Shown here in pieces: positions 1-5,946 of a stretch of 7,466 bases of DNA. Source of the DNA: DASPKS01 sp035628035 (GTDB lineage Bacteria > Bacteroidota > Rhodothermia > Rhodothermales > Rubricoccaceae); NCBI GenBank assembly GCA_035628035.1, contig DASPKS010000016.1:1-7466 (forward strand). The letters are read 5' to 3'. Made by a program: the position numbers and the translations under genes. A model generated the notes under the pieces. It was not told where the DNA came from, did no database searches, and saw only the letters and a program-made list of their open reading frames with translations. The stretch's first letter is position 1; every line of letters begins with the position of its first letter.

Positions 1-169
1 CGAGGAGGGCATCGAGGCCGAGGTAGTCGGCGTAGTGGAGGCCGAGCCGCCCGCCCTCGCCGGGTGCGTTGACGAGGGGGTGGCCGGCGTCGTCGGTGAG
101 GCGGGTGCGCGCGGCGTCGGCGCGCTCGTCGGGGTCGAGCGAGAACGACCACCAGGGGGCGTCAGACAT
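1..169 (-). CDS. Probable tryptophan 2,3-dioxygenase, N-terminal part (runs off the left edge)
   Basis: Reading the - strand from the ATG at 169-167 gives 56 residues with no stop before the window edge. The segment beginning near residue 42 reads LGLHYADYLGLDALL. It matches the conserved N-terminal helix of heme-dependent tryptophan 2,3-dioxygenases (pattern L-x-Y-x-x-Y-L-x-L-D-x-L-L), the enzyme that opens the indole ring of L-tryptophan to N-formylkynurenine as the first step of the kynurenine pathway. The first 40 or so residues are polar and variable, as is usual ahead of this helix. The heme and substrate residues lie beyond the window, so the call rests on one motif. No clear Shine-Dalgarno sequence precedes the start. 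The gene diverges from the FG-GAP gene on the + strand. An unrelated protein with a similar helix cannot be excluded. Confidence 0.65.
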   Translation of the reverse strand, partial: MSDAPWWSFSLDPDERADAARTRLTDDAGHPLVNAPGEGGRLGLHYADYLGLDALL

Positions 170-260
170 CGGGGCGATCAGCGGGAGGGAAGGGAGGATA
201 GCGCTGATGCCTCCGACTCTGTCCCTATTATCACAGCGGGTGGGTTCAACTCTCCGTTCG
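170..260. promoter_or_regulatory. Divergent intergenic region, candidate promoter zone
   Basis: This gap separates the two divergent starts and should hold promoters for both genes. It contains one of the few A/T-rich pockets in the left part of the window, around 225-235 (ctattatcac). That pocket reads as a -10-like hexamer on either strand (TATTAT on +, GATAAT on -). No well-spaced -35 partner or Bacteroidota-type -33/-7 pair is visible, so the promoter reading is weak. A purine-rich stretch at 181-198 includes agggagga, which would be a good Shine-Dalgarno sequence for an alternative ATG at 207. Confidence 0.3.
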
Positions 261-971
261 ATGGCTCCTGCTCGGTTCCTTGCGGCTGCACTCCTCCTCC
301 CTTGGATGGTTGCCCGCGCGCAGGCCCCGCTGCTCACGCTGGTCTCCCCGGACCAAGGGGAAGGGCGCTTCGGCTCCGCCCTGACGTTTGCGGGCGACGT
401 GAGCGGCGACGGGCGAAGCGACTTGCTCGTCGGGTCGTATGACGAAGACCCACCGGGGGGGCCGCCGTCCGCGGGGCGTGCTTACGTGTTCGACGCCGCC
501 ACGGGGGGGCTCCTGCGGTCCCTGGCGAGCCCGAACGAGCAAGAGCGCGGCTACTTCGGTGTCACTGTGGCCGGCGGGACCGATGCCGACGGCGATGGGC
601 GGGGCGACTTCGCCGTCGCAGCTTCCGACGAGTATCCGGGTCCGGGGCAACATGGGCGGGTGTACGTCTTCTCGGGGCTCGTCGTCGCGAATGAAGAAGG
701 GCCGCCCGTCGCAGGCCTATGGCTGGCGGCCGCACCGAGCCCGTTCCAGACCGTGACGACGCTCTCGCTCATGCTCGATCAGCCGGCGGCCGTACGGCTG
801 GTCGTCTACGACGCGCTCGGGCGGGCGGTCGCTGTCCTGCTTACTGGCGAGCAGCCCGCAGGACGCCGCGAGGTCGTCTTCGACGCCTCCTCGCTTCCGG
901 CAGGCGTCTACTTCGCCCGCGCCGAAGCGGGGAGTAGCCTCGTCACACGCCCGCTCGCGGTCGTCCGGTAG
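261..971 (+). CDS. Small exported FG-GAP repeat protein with T9SS type A sorting domain
   Basis: A 236-residue secreted protein of unknown specific role. Residues 1-22 form a textbook signal peptide: one Arg, a hydrophobic core (FLAAALLLPWMV) and cleavage after AQA. Two FG-GAP (integrin-alpha-like) repeats follow at about 36-76 and 98-137. Each has a calcium-loop-like motif: DVSGDGRSD at 46-54 and DADGDGRGD at 108-116. Residues 154-236 form a T9SS type A C-terminal sorting domain, recognisable by PSPF near 159, YDALGRAVAVL at 183-193 and LPAGVYFARAEAG at 212-224. After Sec export the protein would be sent through the type IX system and anchored or released. FG-GAP repeats normally come as about seven blades of a beta-propeller, so two is too few for a closed propeller. 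An in-frame ATG at 207 has a good Shine-Dalgarno (agggagga), but it would add 18 residues including consecutive CTA, TTA and TCA codons and make an overlong signal peptide. I therefore prefer 261. Further upstream in-frame starts run into the divergent gene. Confidence 0.8.
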   Translation: MAPARFLAAALLLPWMVARAQAPLLTLVSPDQGEGRFGSALTFAGDVSGDGRSDLLVGSYDEDPPGGPPSAGRAYVFDAATGGLLRSLASPNEQERGYFGVTVAGGTDADGDGRGDFAVAASDEYPGPGQHGRVYVFSGLVVANEEGPPVAGLWLAAAPSPFQTVTTLSLMLDQPAAVRLVVYDALGRAVAVLLTGEQPAGRREVVFDASSLPAGVYFARAEAGSSLVTRPLAVVR

Positions 972-1214
972 GGCGCGTTCTTCGCCGGCTCTCCACGCCC
1001 ACCAGGGGGCGGGAAGGCCGTAGCTTCCCGGCCGTCCGTTCGGAACCCGACGCTGGGGTCCGGCCGCCGACCCTCGCGCCACGGCAACCGGCGCAGGTCG
1101 AGGGGGCACCGTCCTGAGGTCCGGCCCCCGCTCGCGGCTCCGCCCCGCGTCCTCGCGCTGCGCGCGGGTTCACACTTGGGAGCACCCGCTTCCTTTCCCT
1201 ACGGCCACCCCGAC
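972..1214. other. Non-coding gap before ffh with two GC-rich hairpins
   Basis: No credible gene is seen here. One hairpin at 1010-1030 has a 7-bp stem (cgggaag/cttcccg) and a 7-base loop, 39 bases after the preceding stop. It lacks a following T-run, so it is at best a weak terminator for the FG-GAP gene. A second possible hairpin pairs gggggc (1102-1107) with gccccc (1124-1129). The ffh promoter should lie in this gap, but no recognisable Bacteroidota-type or sigma70-type element stands out. The SRP RNA core (GGAAGCAG-like) was looked for and not found. Confidence 0.4.
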
Positions 1215-2567
1215 ATGTTTGAGAACCTCTCCGAAAAGCTCGACGCCGCCCTCAAGAACGTCAAGGGGGAGGGCCGCATCAACGAGCTCAATATCGCCGA
1301 GACGATGCGCGAGGTGCGCCGCGCGCTCCTCGACGCCGACGTCAACTACGACGTCGCCCGCGACTTCACGAACCGCGTCAAGGAGAAGGCCCTCGGCGAG
1401 GGCGTGCTCACGGCCGTCGCGCCGGGGCAGCAGTTCGTCAAGCTGATCTACGACGAGCTCGTCTACCTCCTCGGCGACGTCCACGTCGAGCTGAACAAGG
1501 GGAAGCGGCTCCCCGCGGTCATCCTCATCGCGGGCCTCCAGGGCTCCGGCAAGACCACGTTCTCGTCGAAGCTCGCACGGTTCCTCAAGAGCAAGGGGCG
1601 CACGCCCATGCTCGCCGCCGCCGACGTGTACCGGCCCGCCGCGGCCGACCAGCTCAAGACGCTCGCCGGCCAGATCGGCGTGCCCGTCTTCTCGCTCACC
1701 AACCCCGACGGGAGCCTCGTCCCCGACGCCGTCCGCGTGGCGCGCGAGGCCGTCGCCGAGGCGCGCCGCCTCGGCCGCGACACCCTCATCATCGACACCG
1801 CCGGGCGGCTCCACGTCGACGAGGCGATGATGAACGAGGTCGTCGCCATCAAGGCCGCCGTCGAGCCCGACGAGATCCTCTTCGTCGTCGACGCGATGAC
1901 GGGGCAGGACGCCGTCAACACGGCCAAGGCGTTCAACGAGCGGCTCAACGTGGACGGCGTCGTCCTCACCAAGCTCGACGGCGACACCCGCGGCGGCGCC
2001 GCGTTCTCGATCCGGAGCGTCGTCCAGAAGCCGATCAAGTTCGCCTCGACGGGCGAGAAGCTCGACGCCCTCACGGAGTTCTATCCCGACCGGATGGCGC
2101 AGCGCATCCTCGGGATGGGCGACGTCGTCTCGTTCGTCGAGAAGGCGCAGGAGCAGTTCGACCAGCAGGAGGCCGAGCGCCTCCAGAAGAAGCTCCGCCA
2201 GGCCGACTTCAACCTCGACGACTTCTACGCCCAGCTCCAGAAGATCAAGAAGATGGGGTCCATCAAGGACCTCCTCGGGATGATCCCGGGCATGGGGAAG
2301 GCCATCAAGGACATGGACGTCAACGACGACGCCTTCAAGCACGTCGAGGCCCTCATCCAGAGCATGACGCCCGACGAGCGGGCCAACCCCGACAAGATCA
2401 ACGGCAGCCGCCGCCAGCGGATCGCCCGCGGGGCCGGGCTCCAGGTGCACGACGTGAACCAGCTCCTGAAGCAGTTCCGCGACATGAAGAAGATGATGAA
2501 GACGATGACGCGGCTCTCCGGCAAAGGCCGCGACGCCGCGGCGGCCCAGCTCCTCGCTGGCCGCTGA
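1215..2567 (+). CDS. ffh: Signal recognition particle GTPase Ffh (SRP54)
   Basis: A 450-residue protein, the normal length for Ffh. It binds 4.5S SRP RNA and hydrophobic signal sequences at the ribosome exit and delivers nascent chains to the receptor FtsY at the inner membrane through a GTPase cycle. The N domain is about 1-85. The NG GTPase follows with P-loop GLQGSGKTT (107-115), DVYRPAAADQL (137-147), DTAGRLH (194-200), TKLDG (252-256) and FASTGEKLDAL in the closing loop. The C-terminal M domain has the methionine-rich segment KMGSIKDLLGMIPGM (346-360) for signal binding and the SRP RNA-binding motif SRRQRIARGAG (398-408), followed by the conserved DVNQLLKQF. The start is ATG 1215 (MFENLSEKL, the family's usual N terminus). 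A TTG at 1176 would only add 13 non-homologous residues. rpsP follows 36 bases downstream, the common ffh-rpsP arrangement, so co-transcription is likely. Confidence 0.98.
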   Translation: MFENLSEKLDAALKNVKGEGRINELNIAETMREVRRALLDADVNYDVARDFTNRVKEKALGEGVLTAVAPGQQFVKLIYDELVYLLGDVHVELNKGKRLPAVILIAGLQGSGKTTFSSKLARFLKSKGRTPMLAAADVYRPAAADQLKTLAGQIGVPVFSLTNPDGSLVPDAVRVAREAVAEARRLGRDTLIIDTAGRLHVDEAMMNEVVAIKAAVEPDEILFVVDAMTGQDAVNTAKAFNERLNVDGVVLTKLDGDTRGGAAFSIRSVVQKPIKFASTGEKLDALTEFYPDRMAQRILGMGDVVSFVEKAQEQFDQQEAERLQKKLRQADFNLDDFYAQLQKIKKMGSIKDLLGMIPGMGKAIKDMDVNDDAFKHVEALIQSMTPDERANPDKINGSRRQRIARGAGLQVHDVNQLLKQFRDMKKMMKTMTRLSGKGRDAAAAQLLAGR

Positions 2568-2603
2568 CCCCTTTTCGACTCACCCCCTGACCTGACCACC
2601 CCG

Positions 2604-3896
2604 ATGTCCGTCAAACTCCGCTTCCGCCGGATGGGGCGCAAGAAGCTCCCCGTCTACGCCCTCGTCGCCGCCGACGCGCGGTCCCCGCGCGACGGCCGGT
2701 TCATCGAGGACCTCGGCCGCTACGAGCCCATCGCCGAGCCGGCCCGCGTGGCGATCAACACCGACCGCGTGCTGTACTGGCTCCGCCAGGGCGCCGAGCC
2801 CTCCGACACCGTCCGCAACCTCCTCTCCGAGGAGGGCGTGATGCTCCGCCTCCACCTCCTCCGCAAGGGGAAGACCGAGGAGGAGATCGCCGGCGAGGTC
2901 GAGCGCTTCCGCCAGGGCCGCGCCGACAAGTCCGCGAAGGCGAAGACGACGAAGGCCGACCGCCGAAAGGCGTCGCTCGAAGCGGAGCGCCAGCGCGCCG
3001 CCGAGATGGCGAAGCAACGCGCCGAGGAGGCGAAGAAGCGCGAGGCCGAGCTGGCGCGCCAGCGCCAGGAGGCCGAGGCCGCCGAGCGCGCCGCGCGCGA
3101 GGCCGCTGACGCGGAGGCCGCTGCGGCCACGGCAGCGGCGACCACCGGAGAGACCGCCGAGGCAGAAGCGCCCGTCGCCGAGGCGACGGACGCTGCCGCC
3201 GCCGCGGAGAACTTCGCCGAGAGCACCGTCAACGCCGCCGAGGCCGACACCGACTCGGAGACCGCCGCCATGGCGCCCGCCTCGTTCGAAGACGAAGCCA
3301 CTGGCGTCGCCTCCGACGACGCGGGCCAGATGGCGACGGACCCGACGGGCAACCTCACCACCGCGCCTGACCGGCCCGAGGAGACCTCCGGCCCCATCAC
3401 CACCGGCGCCGCCGACGGCGCGGTGTCCGACGCGCTCCAGGGCGAGACGATGGAGCAGCCTGGCGAGCCCCAACCCGACGAGGCCAACGCCGATACGGGC
3501 GGTGAGGCCGGGACCGAATCGCTCACGACGATGGCTTCCGACGAGGCACCTACCGCGACGGCCGAGGCCGCCGGCGCCACAGGCACGGCTAGCGAGGCCG
3601 GCGAGGCCGGTGAGCAAGCGGCCGAGCAGACCCCCGCCAGTGCCGAGGGGGATGACCTCACGAAGCTCCGCGGCATCGGGCCGAAGTTCGCCGAGCTCCT
3701 CACGAGCCACGGCATCTCGACCTACGCCCAGCTCGCGGCCGCCGACACCGAGATGCTACACCGCCTCGTCGCGGAGAGCGGCACGGCCGCCGCCGCCGCC
3801 AGCGCCGACACGTGGCCGGAGCAGGCCCGCCTCGCCGCCGCCGGCGACTGGGACGGCCTCAAGGCCCTCATCGCCCGCCTCAAGGAGCAGGGCTGA
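2604..3896 (+). CDS. rpsP: Ribosomal protein S16 with long coiled-coil/acidic extension and C-terminal helix-hairpin-helix domain
   Basis: Residues 1-90 are a canonical bS16, needed for 30S assembly (MSVKLRFRRMGRKKLPVYAL, then RDGRFIEDLGRYEP and a helix with YWLRQGAEPSDTVRNLL). The family is usually 80-180 residues, but this one is 430. In frame after the core come (1) a highly charged, probably coiled-coil helix, about 91-172, rich in Ala, Glu, Lys and Arg. Then (2) an Ala/Glu/Asp/Thr/Gly-rich, presumably disordered linker, about 173-348, with no lysine and a single arginine (257). Finally (3) a compact C-terminal domain, 350-430, with the helix-hairpin-helix LRGIGPKFAELL (355-366), YAQLAAA (374-380) and DTWPEQARLAAAGDWDGLKAL (402-422 region). 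That last part resembles the helix-hairpin-helix domain of the COG3743 type (predicted nucleic-acid binding), found as a tail on various proteins. No frameshift or internal stop separates the parts. The gene sits between ffh and rimM, its usual place. S16 identity is certain; the function of the tail is unknown. Confidence 0.96.
   Translation: MSVKLRFRRMGRKKLPVYALVAADARSPRDGRFIEDLGRYEPIAEPARVAINTDRVLYWLRQGAEPSDTVRNLLSEEGVMLRLHLLRKGKTEEEIAGEVERFRQGRADKSAKAKTTKADRRKASLEAERQRAAEMAKQRAEEAKKREAELARQRQEAEAAERAAREAADAEAAAATAAATTGETAEAEAPVAEATDAAAAAENFAESTVNAAEADTDSETAAMAPASFEDEATGVASDDAGQMATDPTGNLTTAPDRPEETSGPITTGAADGAVSDALQGETMEQPGEPQPDEANADTGGEAGTESLTTMASDEAPTATAEAAGATGTASEAGEAGEQAAEQTPASAEGDDLTKLRGIGPKFAELLTSHGISTYAQLAAADTEMLHRLVAESGTAAAAASADTWPEQARLAAAGDWDGLKALIARLKEQG
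3594..3611 (+). repeat. Short tandem 9-mer (gaggccggc/t) in the rpsP linker
   Basis: Two adjacent copies of gaggccggc/gaggccggt encode EAG EAG within the low-complexity linker. It is a small example of how the linker may have grown by in-frame slippage or duplication. It is only two copies and has no other evident role. Confidence 0.4.
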
Positions 3897-3916
3897 ACCG
3901 CGCTCGGTGCATCGTC

Positions 3917-3951
3917 GCCCCCTCCCTGCCTGCGTGGGGAGGGGGCTTTCT
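3917..3951 (+). terminator. Intrinsic-terminator-like hairpin between rpsP and rimM
   Basis: A perfect 10-bp GC-rich stem pairs gccccctccc (3917-3926) with gggagggggc (3937-3946) across a 10-base loop, followed at once by tttct (3947-3951). It begins 20 bases after the rpsP stop and ends 13 bases before the rimM ATG. This is the strongest hairpin I found in the window, and the following T-run, although short, fits Rho-independent termination or attenuation. If it works, rimM-trmD would be expressed at a lower level than ffh-rpsP or from a separate promoter. Confidence 0.7.
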
Positions 3952-3964
3952 ACCGCCCTTCGTC

Positions 3965-4519
3965 ATGGCCTCCGATCCGAACGCCCTCCTCCTCATGGGC
4001 CACTGCGGTAAGGCGCACGGCGTGGTGGGGGAGGTCAAGGTCTACCCCGTCACGGACGACCCCACGCGGTTCGAGGACCTCGCGCGCGTGTTCGTAGGCG
4101 AGACGGCGGGGACCGTTCGGGAGCACCGCGTGGAGCGGGTGCGACTCCAGCCCGTGAAGGGCGGCGCGCTCGTCATCCTCAAGCTCGAAGGGGTATCCGA
4201 CCGCACCGCCGCCGAGGGGCTCCGCAGCCAGGGCGTCTACGCCCACCCCGACGACCTCCCGGCGCTCGAGGAAGGCGAGGTGTTCCTCCACGACCTCATC
4301 GGGCTCTCCGTCGTGGGGGTAGATGAGGCGGGCGAGCCGGCCGGCTCGGCCCTTGGCACCATCGCCGACGTGCTCACGGGCGGCGCGCAGACGCTCTTCG
4401 TCGTCCGCCGCGCGGGCCAGCCCGACGTGCTCGTCCCCGACGTGCCCGACATCGTCCTCGATGTGGACGTCCCCGCCGGCCGCATCCTCATCCGCCCGCC
4501 GGAAGGGCTCTTCGAGTGA
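3965..4519 (+). CDS. rimM: 16S rRNA processing / 30S maturation factor RimM
   Basis: A 184-residue protein, typical for RimM, which binds S19 and the 16S 3' domain during late 30S head assembly. The N-terminal RimM beta-barrel carries GKAHGVVGEVKV (15-26) and the conserved EGVSDRTAAEGLRSQGVY segment (75-92). The C-terminal PRC-barrel half begins at about 104 with FLHDLIGLSVV and contains GTIADVLTGGAQTLFVVR (131-148). It ends VLVPDVPDIVLDVDV with IRPPEGL, equivalent to the usual 'LIPxVxxxVxxVD...PEGL' ending. The start at 3965 gives the standard short leader before the first strand. Longer in-frame starts would overlap the end of rpsP and have no homology. No good Shine-Dalgarno sequence is present, because the upstream region is taken up by the hairpin. 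trmD starts 12 bases after the stop, so the two are almost certainly co-transcribed. Confidence 0.95.
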   Translation: MASDPNALLLMGHCGKAHGVVGEVKVYPVTDDPTRFEDLARVFVGETAGTVREHRVERVRLQPVKGGALVILKLEGVSDRTAAEGLRSQGVYAHPDDLPALEEGEVFLHDLIGLSVVGVDEAGEPAGSALGTIADVLTGGAQTLFVVRRAGQPDVLVPDVPDIVLDVDVPAGRILIRPPEGLFE

Positions 4520-4531
4520 GCTAGGGGAGCG

Positions 4532-5248
4532 ATGCGCATCGACCTCATCACGGCGCTGCCCGACCTCGTCCGGAGCCCGCTGGAGCACTCGATCCTCCAG
4601 CGCGCGCGGGACAGGGGGCTCGCGGAAATACACGTGCACGACCTCCGGGCGTGGGGGATCGGGCGCTACCGCCAGATCGACGACGTGCCCTTCGGCGGGG
4701 GCGGGGGGATGGTGCTCAAGCCCGAGCCGCTGTTCGCGTGCATCGAGCACCTGCAGTTCGAGCGCGAAGCAGAAGGGGTGGCCTACGACGAGGTGATCTA
4801 CCTCACCCCCGACGGCGAGCGGCTCGACCAGCCTCTCGCCAACGCGCTCTCCCTGAAAAAGAACCTGCTCCTCGTTGCAGGGCACTACAAGGGGGTGGAC
4901 CAGCGCGTGCGAGACGCCCTCGTCACGCGCGAGGTCTCCGTCGGCGACTACGTGCTCTCCGGCGGGGAGCTCCCCGCGCTTGTCCTCATCGACGCTGTGG
5001 TGCGCCTGCTGCCGGGCGTCCTTGGCGACGCCAACTCGTCGCTTTCCGACTCCTTCCAGGATGGCCTCCTCGACGCGCCGGCCTACACCCGCCCGGCCGT
5101 GTTCCGGGGGATGGCCGTGCCGCCGGTCCTCCGCTCGGGCAACCACGCCGCCGTCGAGGCGTGGCGCGAGGGGCAGCGATTGGAGCGCACGCGGCGCCTC
5201 CGGCCCGACCTCCTGCCCCCCGAAGAACGCGAAGAATCCATCGAATAG
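4532..5248 (+). CDS. trmD: tRNA (guanine-37-N1)-methyltransferase TrmD
   Basis: A 238-residue SPOUT-family enzyme that uses S-adenosylmethionine to make m1G37 in tRNAs reading CNN and some other codons, preventing +1 frameshifting. Visible motifs are MRIDLITALPDL at the N terminus, DDVPFGGGGGMVLKPEP (50-66), and the trefoil-knot cofactor loops AGHYKGVDQRV (116-126) and GDYVLSGGELP (138-148). DSFQDGLLDAPAYTRP (173-188) is the tRNA-binding and catalytic segment, followed by SGNHAAVEAWR near 202-212. The HYKGVDQRV version of the knot loop, in place of the proteobacterial RYEGxDERV, is from memory typical of Bacteroidota-type enzymes and fits the proposed host. A Shine-Dalgarno-like aggggag (4523-4529) lies directly before the ATG with very short spacing. 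The gene sits 12 bases after rimM. Confidence 0.97.
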   Translation: MRIDLITALPDLVRSPLEHSILQRARDRGLAEIHVHDLRAWGIGRYRQIDDVPFGGGGGMVLKPEPLFACIEHLQFEREAEGVAYDEVIYLTPDGERLDQPLANALSLKKNLLLVAGHYKGVDQRVRDALVTREVSVGDYVLSGGELPALVLIDAVVRLLPGVLGDANSSLSDSFQDGLLDAPAYTRPAVFRGMAVPPVLRSGNHAAVEAWREGQRLERTRRLRPDLLPPEEREESIE

Positions 5249-5283
5249 CCCCGCCAGTGGTGCCGGGCCCGCGCCAGGCGGCG

Positions 5284-5290
5284 TACTTTG
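5284..5290 (+). promoter_or_regulatory. Possible Bacteroidota-type -7 element upstream of rplS
   Basis: The 113-base gap between trmD and rplS contains tactttg followed by c. It resembles the Bacteroidota -7 consensus TAnnTTTG with one base fewer between TA and TTTG. No convincing -33 element is visible about 19 bases upstream. If real, it would give rplS its own promoter and a leader of about 65 bases. This is a single weak motif. Confidence 0.25.
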
Positions 5291-5361
5291 CAGGCTACGC
5301 GCTCGCGCCGGCCCTTCGCGGCGGCTGCCTCCCTCGAACGATCACCCAGACGACTCCTCTC

Positions 5362-5910
5362 ATGGCTACCGACCTGATGCGCCTCGTCGAGGCGACGCAG
5401 CACCGCGACACCGACCTCCCCCGCTTCTCGCCCGGCGACACCGTGAACGTCCACGTCCGCGTGATCGAGGGCGACAAGGAGCGCATCCAGCAATACCAGG
5501 GCGTCGTGATCGCCATCAAGGGCGCCGGGACGAGCAAGACGTTCACCGTCCGGAAGGTCTCGAACGGCGTCGGCGTCGAGCGGATCTTCCCGTTCGTCTC
5601 GCCGAAGGTGGCGAAGGTGGAGGTGGTCCGCGAGGGCCGCGTCCGCCGCGCGAAGCTGTACTACCTCCGCGGGCTTCGCGGGAAGGCCGCCCGCATCAAG
5701 GAGAAGATGCGCGTGGACGTGACGGGCAGCGCCAACGTGTCGGGCAGCCGGAAGGCGGGCTCGGCCGGCCGCCCCGGCAGTGGCTCCGCCGGCGACGGCG
5801 TGGCCCCGCTCAAGGCAGGCGAGGTGACCCCCCGCGTGGCGGGCCAGGACAAGAAGGCCGAGCCGCAGCGGAAGGACGCCCCCGCGGCCGTCCCGCCCGT
5901 CGAGGGCTGA
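5362..5910 (+). CDS. rplS: Ribosomal protein L19 with low-complexity C-terminal extension
   Basis: Residues 1-115 are a standard bL19, which sits at the 30S/50S interface and helps form intersubunit bridges. Visible features are MATDLMRLVEATQ, PRFSPGDTVNVHVRVIEG (20-37), RIQQYQGVVIAIKG, TFTVRKVSNGVGVERIFPFVSP (61-82) and the basic ending KLYYLRGLRGKAARIKEK (98-115). Bacterial L19 usually stops about here. This one continues for about 66 residues of Gly/Ser/Ala/Pro-rich, weakly basic and probably disordered sequence, ending PPVEG. The ATG at 5362 is chosen because it begins the homologous region; extending upstream would overlap trmD. There is no obvious Shine-Dalgarno sequence. It keeps the classic position after trmD but across a larger gap than within the rimM-trmD pair. 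Confidence 0.96.
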   Translation: MATDLMRLVEATQHRDTDLPRFSPGDTVNVHVRVIEGDKERIQQYQGVVIAIKGAGTSKTFTVRKVSNGVGVERIFPFVSPKVAKVEVVREGRVRRAKLYYLRGLRGKAARIKEKMRVDVTGSANVSGSRKAGSAGRPGSGSAGDGVAPLKAGEVTPRVAGQDKKAEPQRKDAPAAVPPVEG

Positions 5911-5920
5911 GGGGTTGATC

Positions 5921-5939
5921 CGGCGAGACGGGCTCGCCG
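5921..5939 (+). other. Perfect hairpin just before the mqnA-family start
   Basis: A 7-bp stem (cggcgag/ctcgccg) with the 5-base loop acggg lies in the 36-base gap after rplS and ends 7 bases before the next ATG. No T-run follows, so it is not a standard intrinsic terminator. Its position would let it occlude ribosome binding at the downstream gene or protect the 3' end of the rplS message. Confidence 0.45.
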
Positions 5940-5946
5940 CGGACCG

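Noticed and set aside
149..1011. A 13-base direct repeat, ccaccagggggcg, at 149-161 and 999-1011
   Set aside because: One copy is coding and the other intergenic, with no flanking similarity; a match of this length is plausible by chance in such GC-rich sequence.
1176..1214. TTG at 1176 as an upstream start for ffh
   Set aside because: The 13 added residues are not Ffh-like, and ATG 1215 gives the family's normal N terminus.
972..1214. SRP RNA or another structured RNA upstream of ffh
   Set aside because: The conserved SRP RNA core sequence is absent, and the hairpins present are short and generic.
1170..2450. Long open frame of over 400 codons on the - strand opposite ffh
   Set aside because: Antisense shadow of a G/C-biased gene. 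The translation is a repetitive Leu/Asp/Glu/Val/Gly mix with no family motif, while the + strand encodes unmistakable Ffh.
2580..3715. Two long - strand open frames opposite rpsP
   Set aside because: Low-complexity antisense reflections of the Ala/Glu-rich linker; no recognisable domain.
3812..3964. In-frame upstream extension of rimM
   Set aside because: It would overlap the rpsP 3' end and run through the terminator hairpin; the homology starts just after ATG 3965.
3950..5146. Long - strand open frame opposite rimM and trmD
   Set aside because: Shadow of two certain + strand genes with no family resemblance.
4651..5361. In-frame upstream extension of rplS through trmD
   Set aside because: The translation is Arg/Ala/Pro-rich nonsense until MATDLMRL; the L19 homology begins at 5362.
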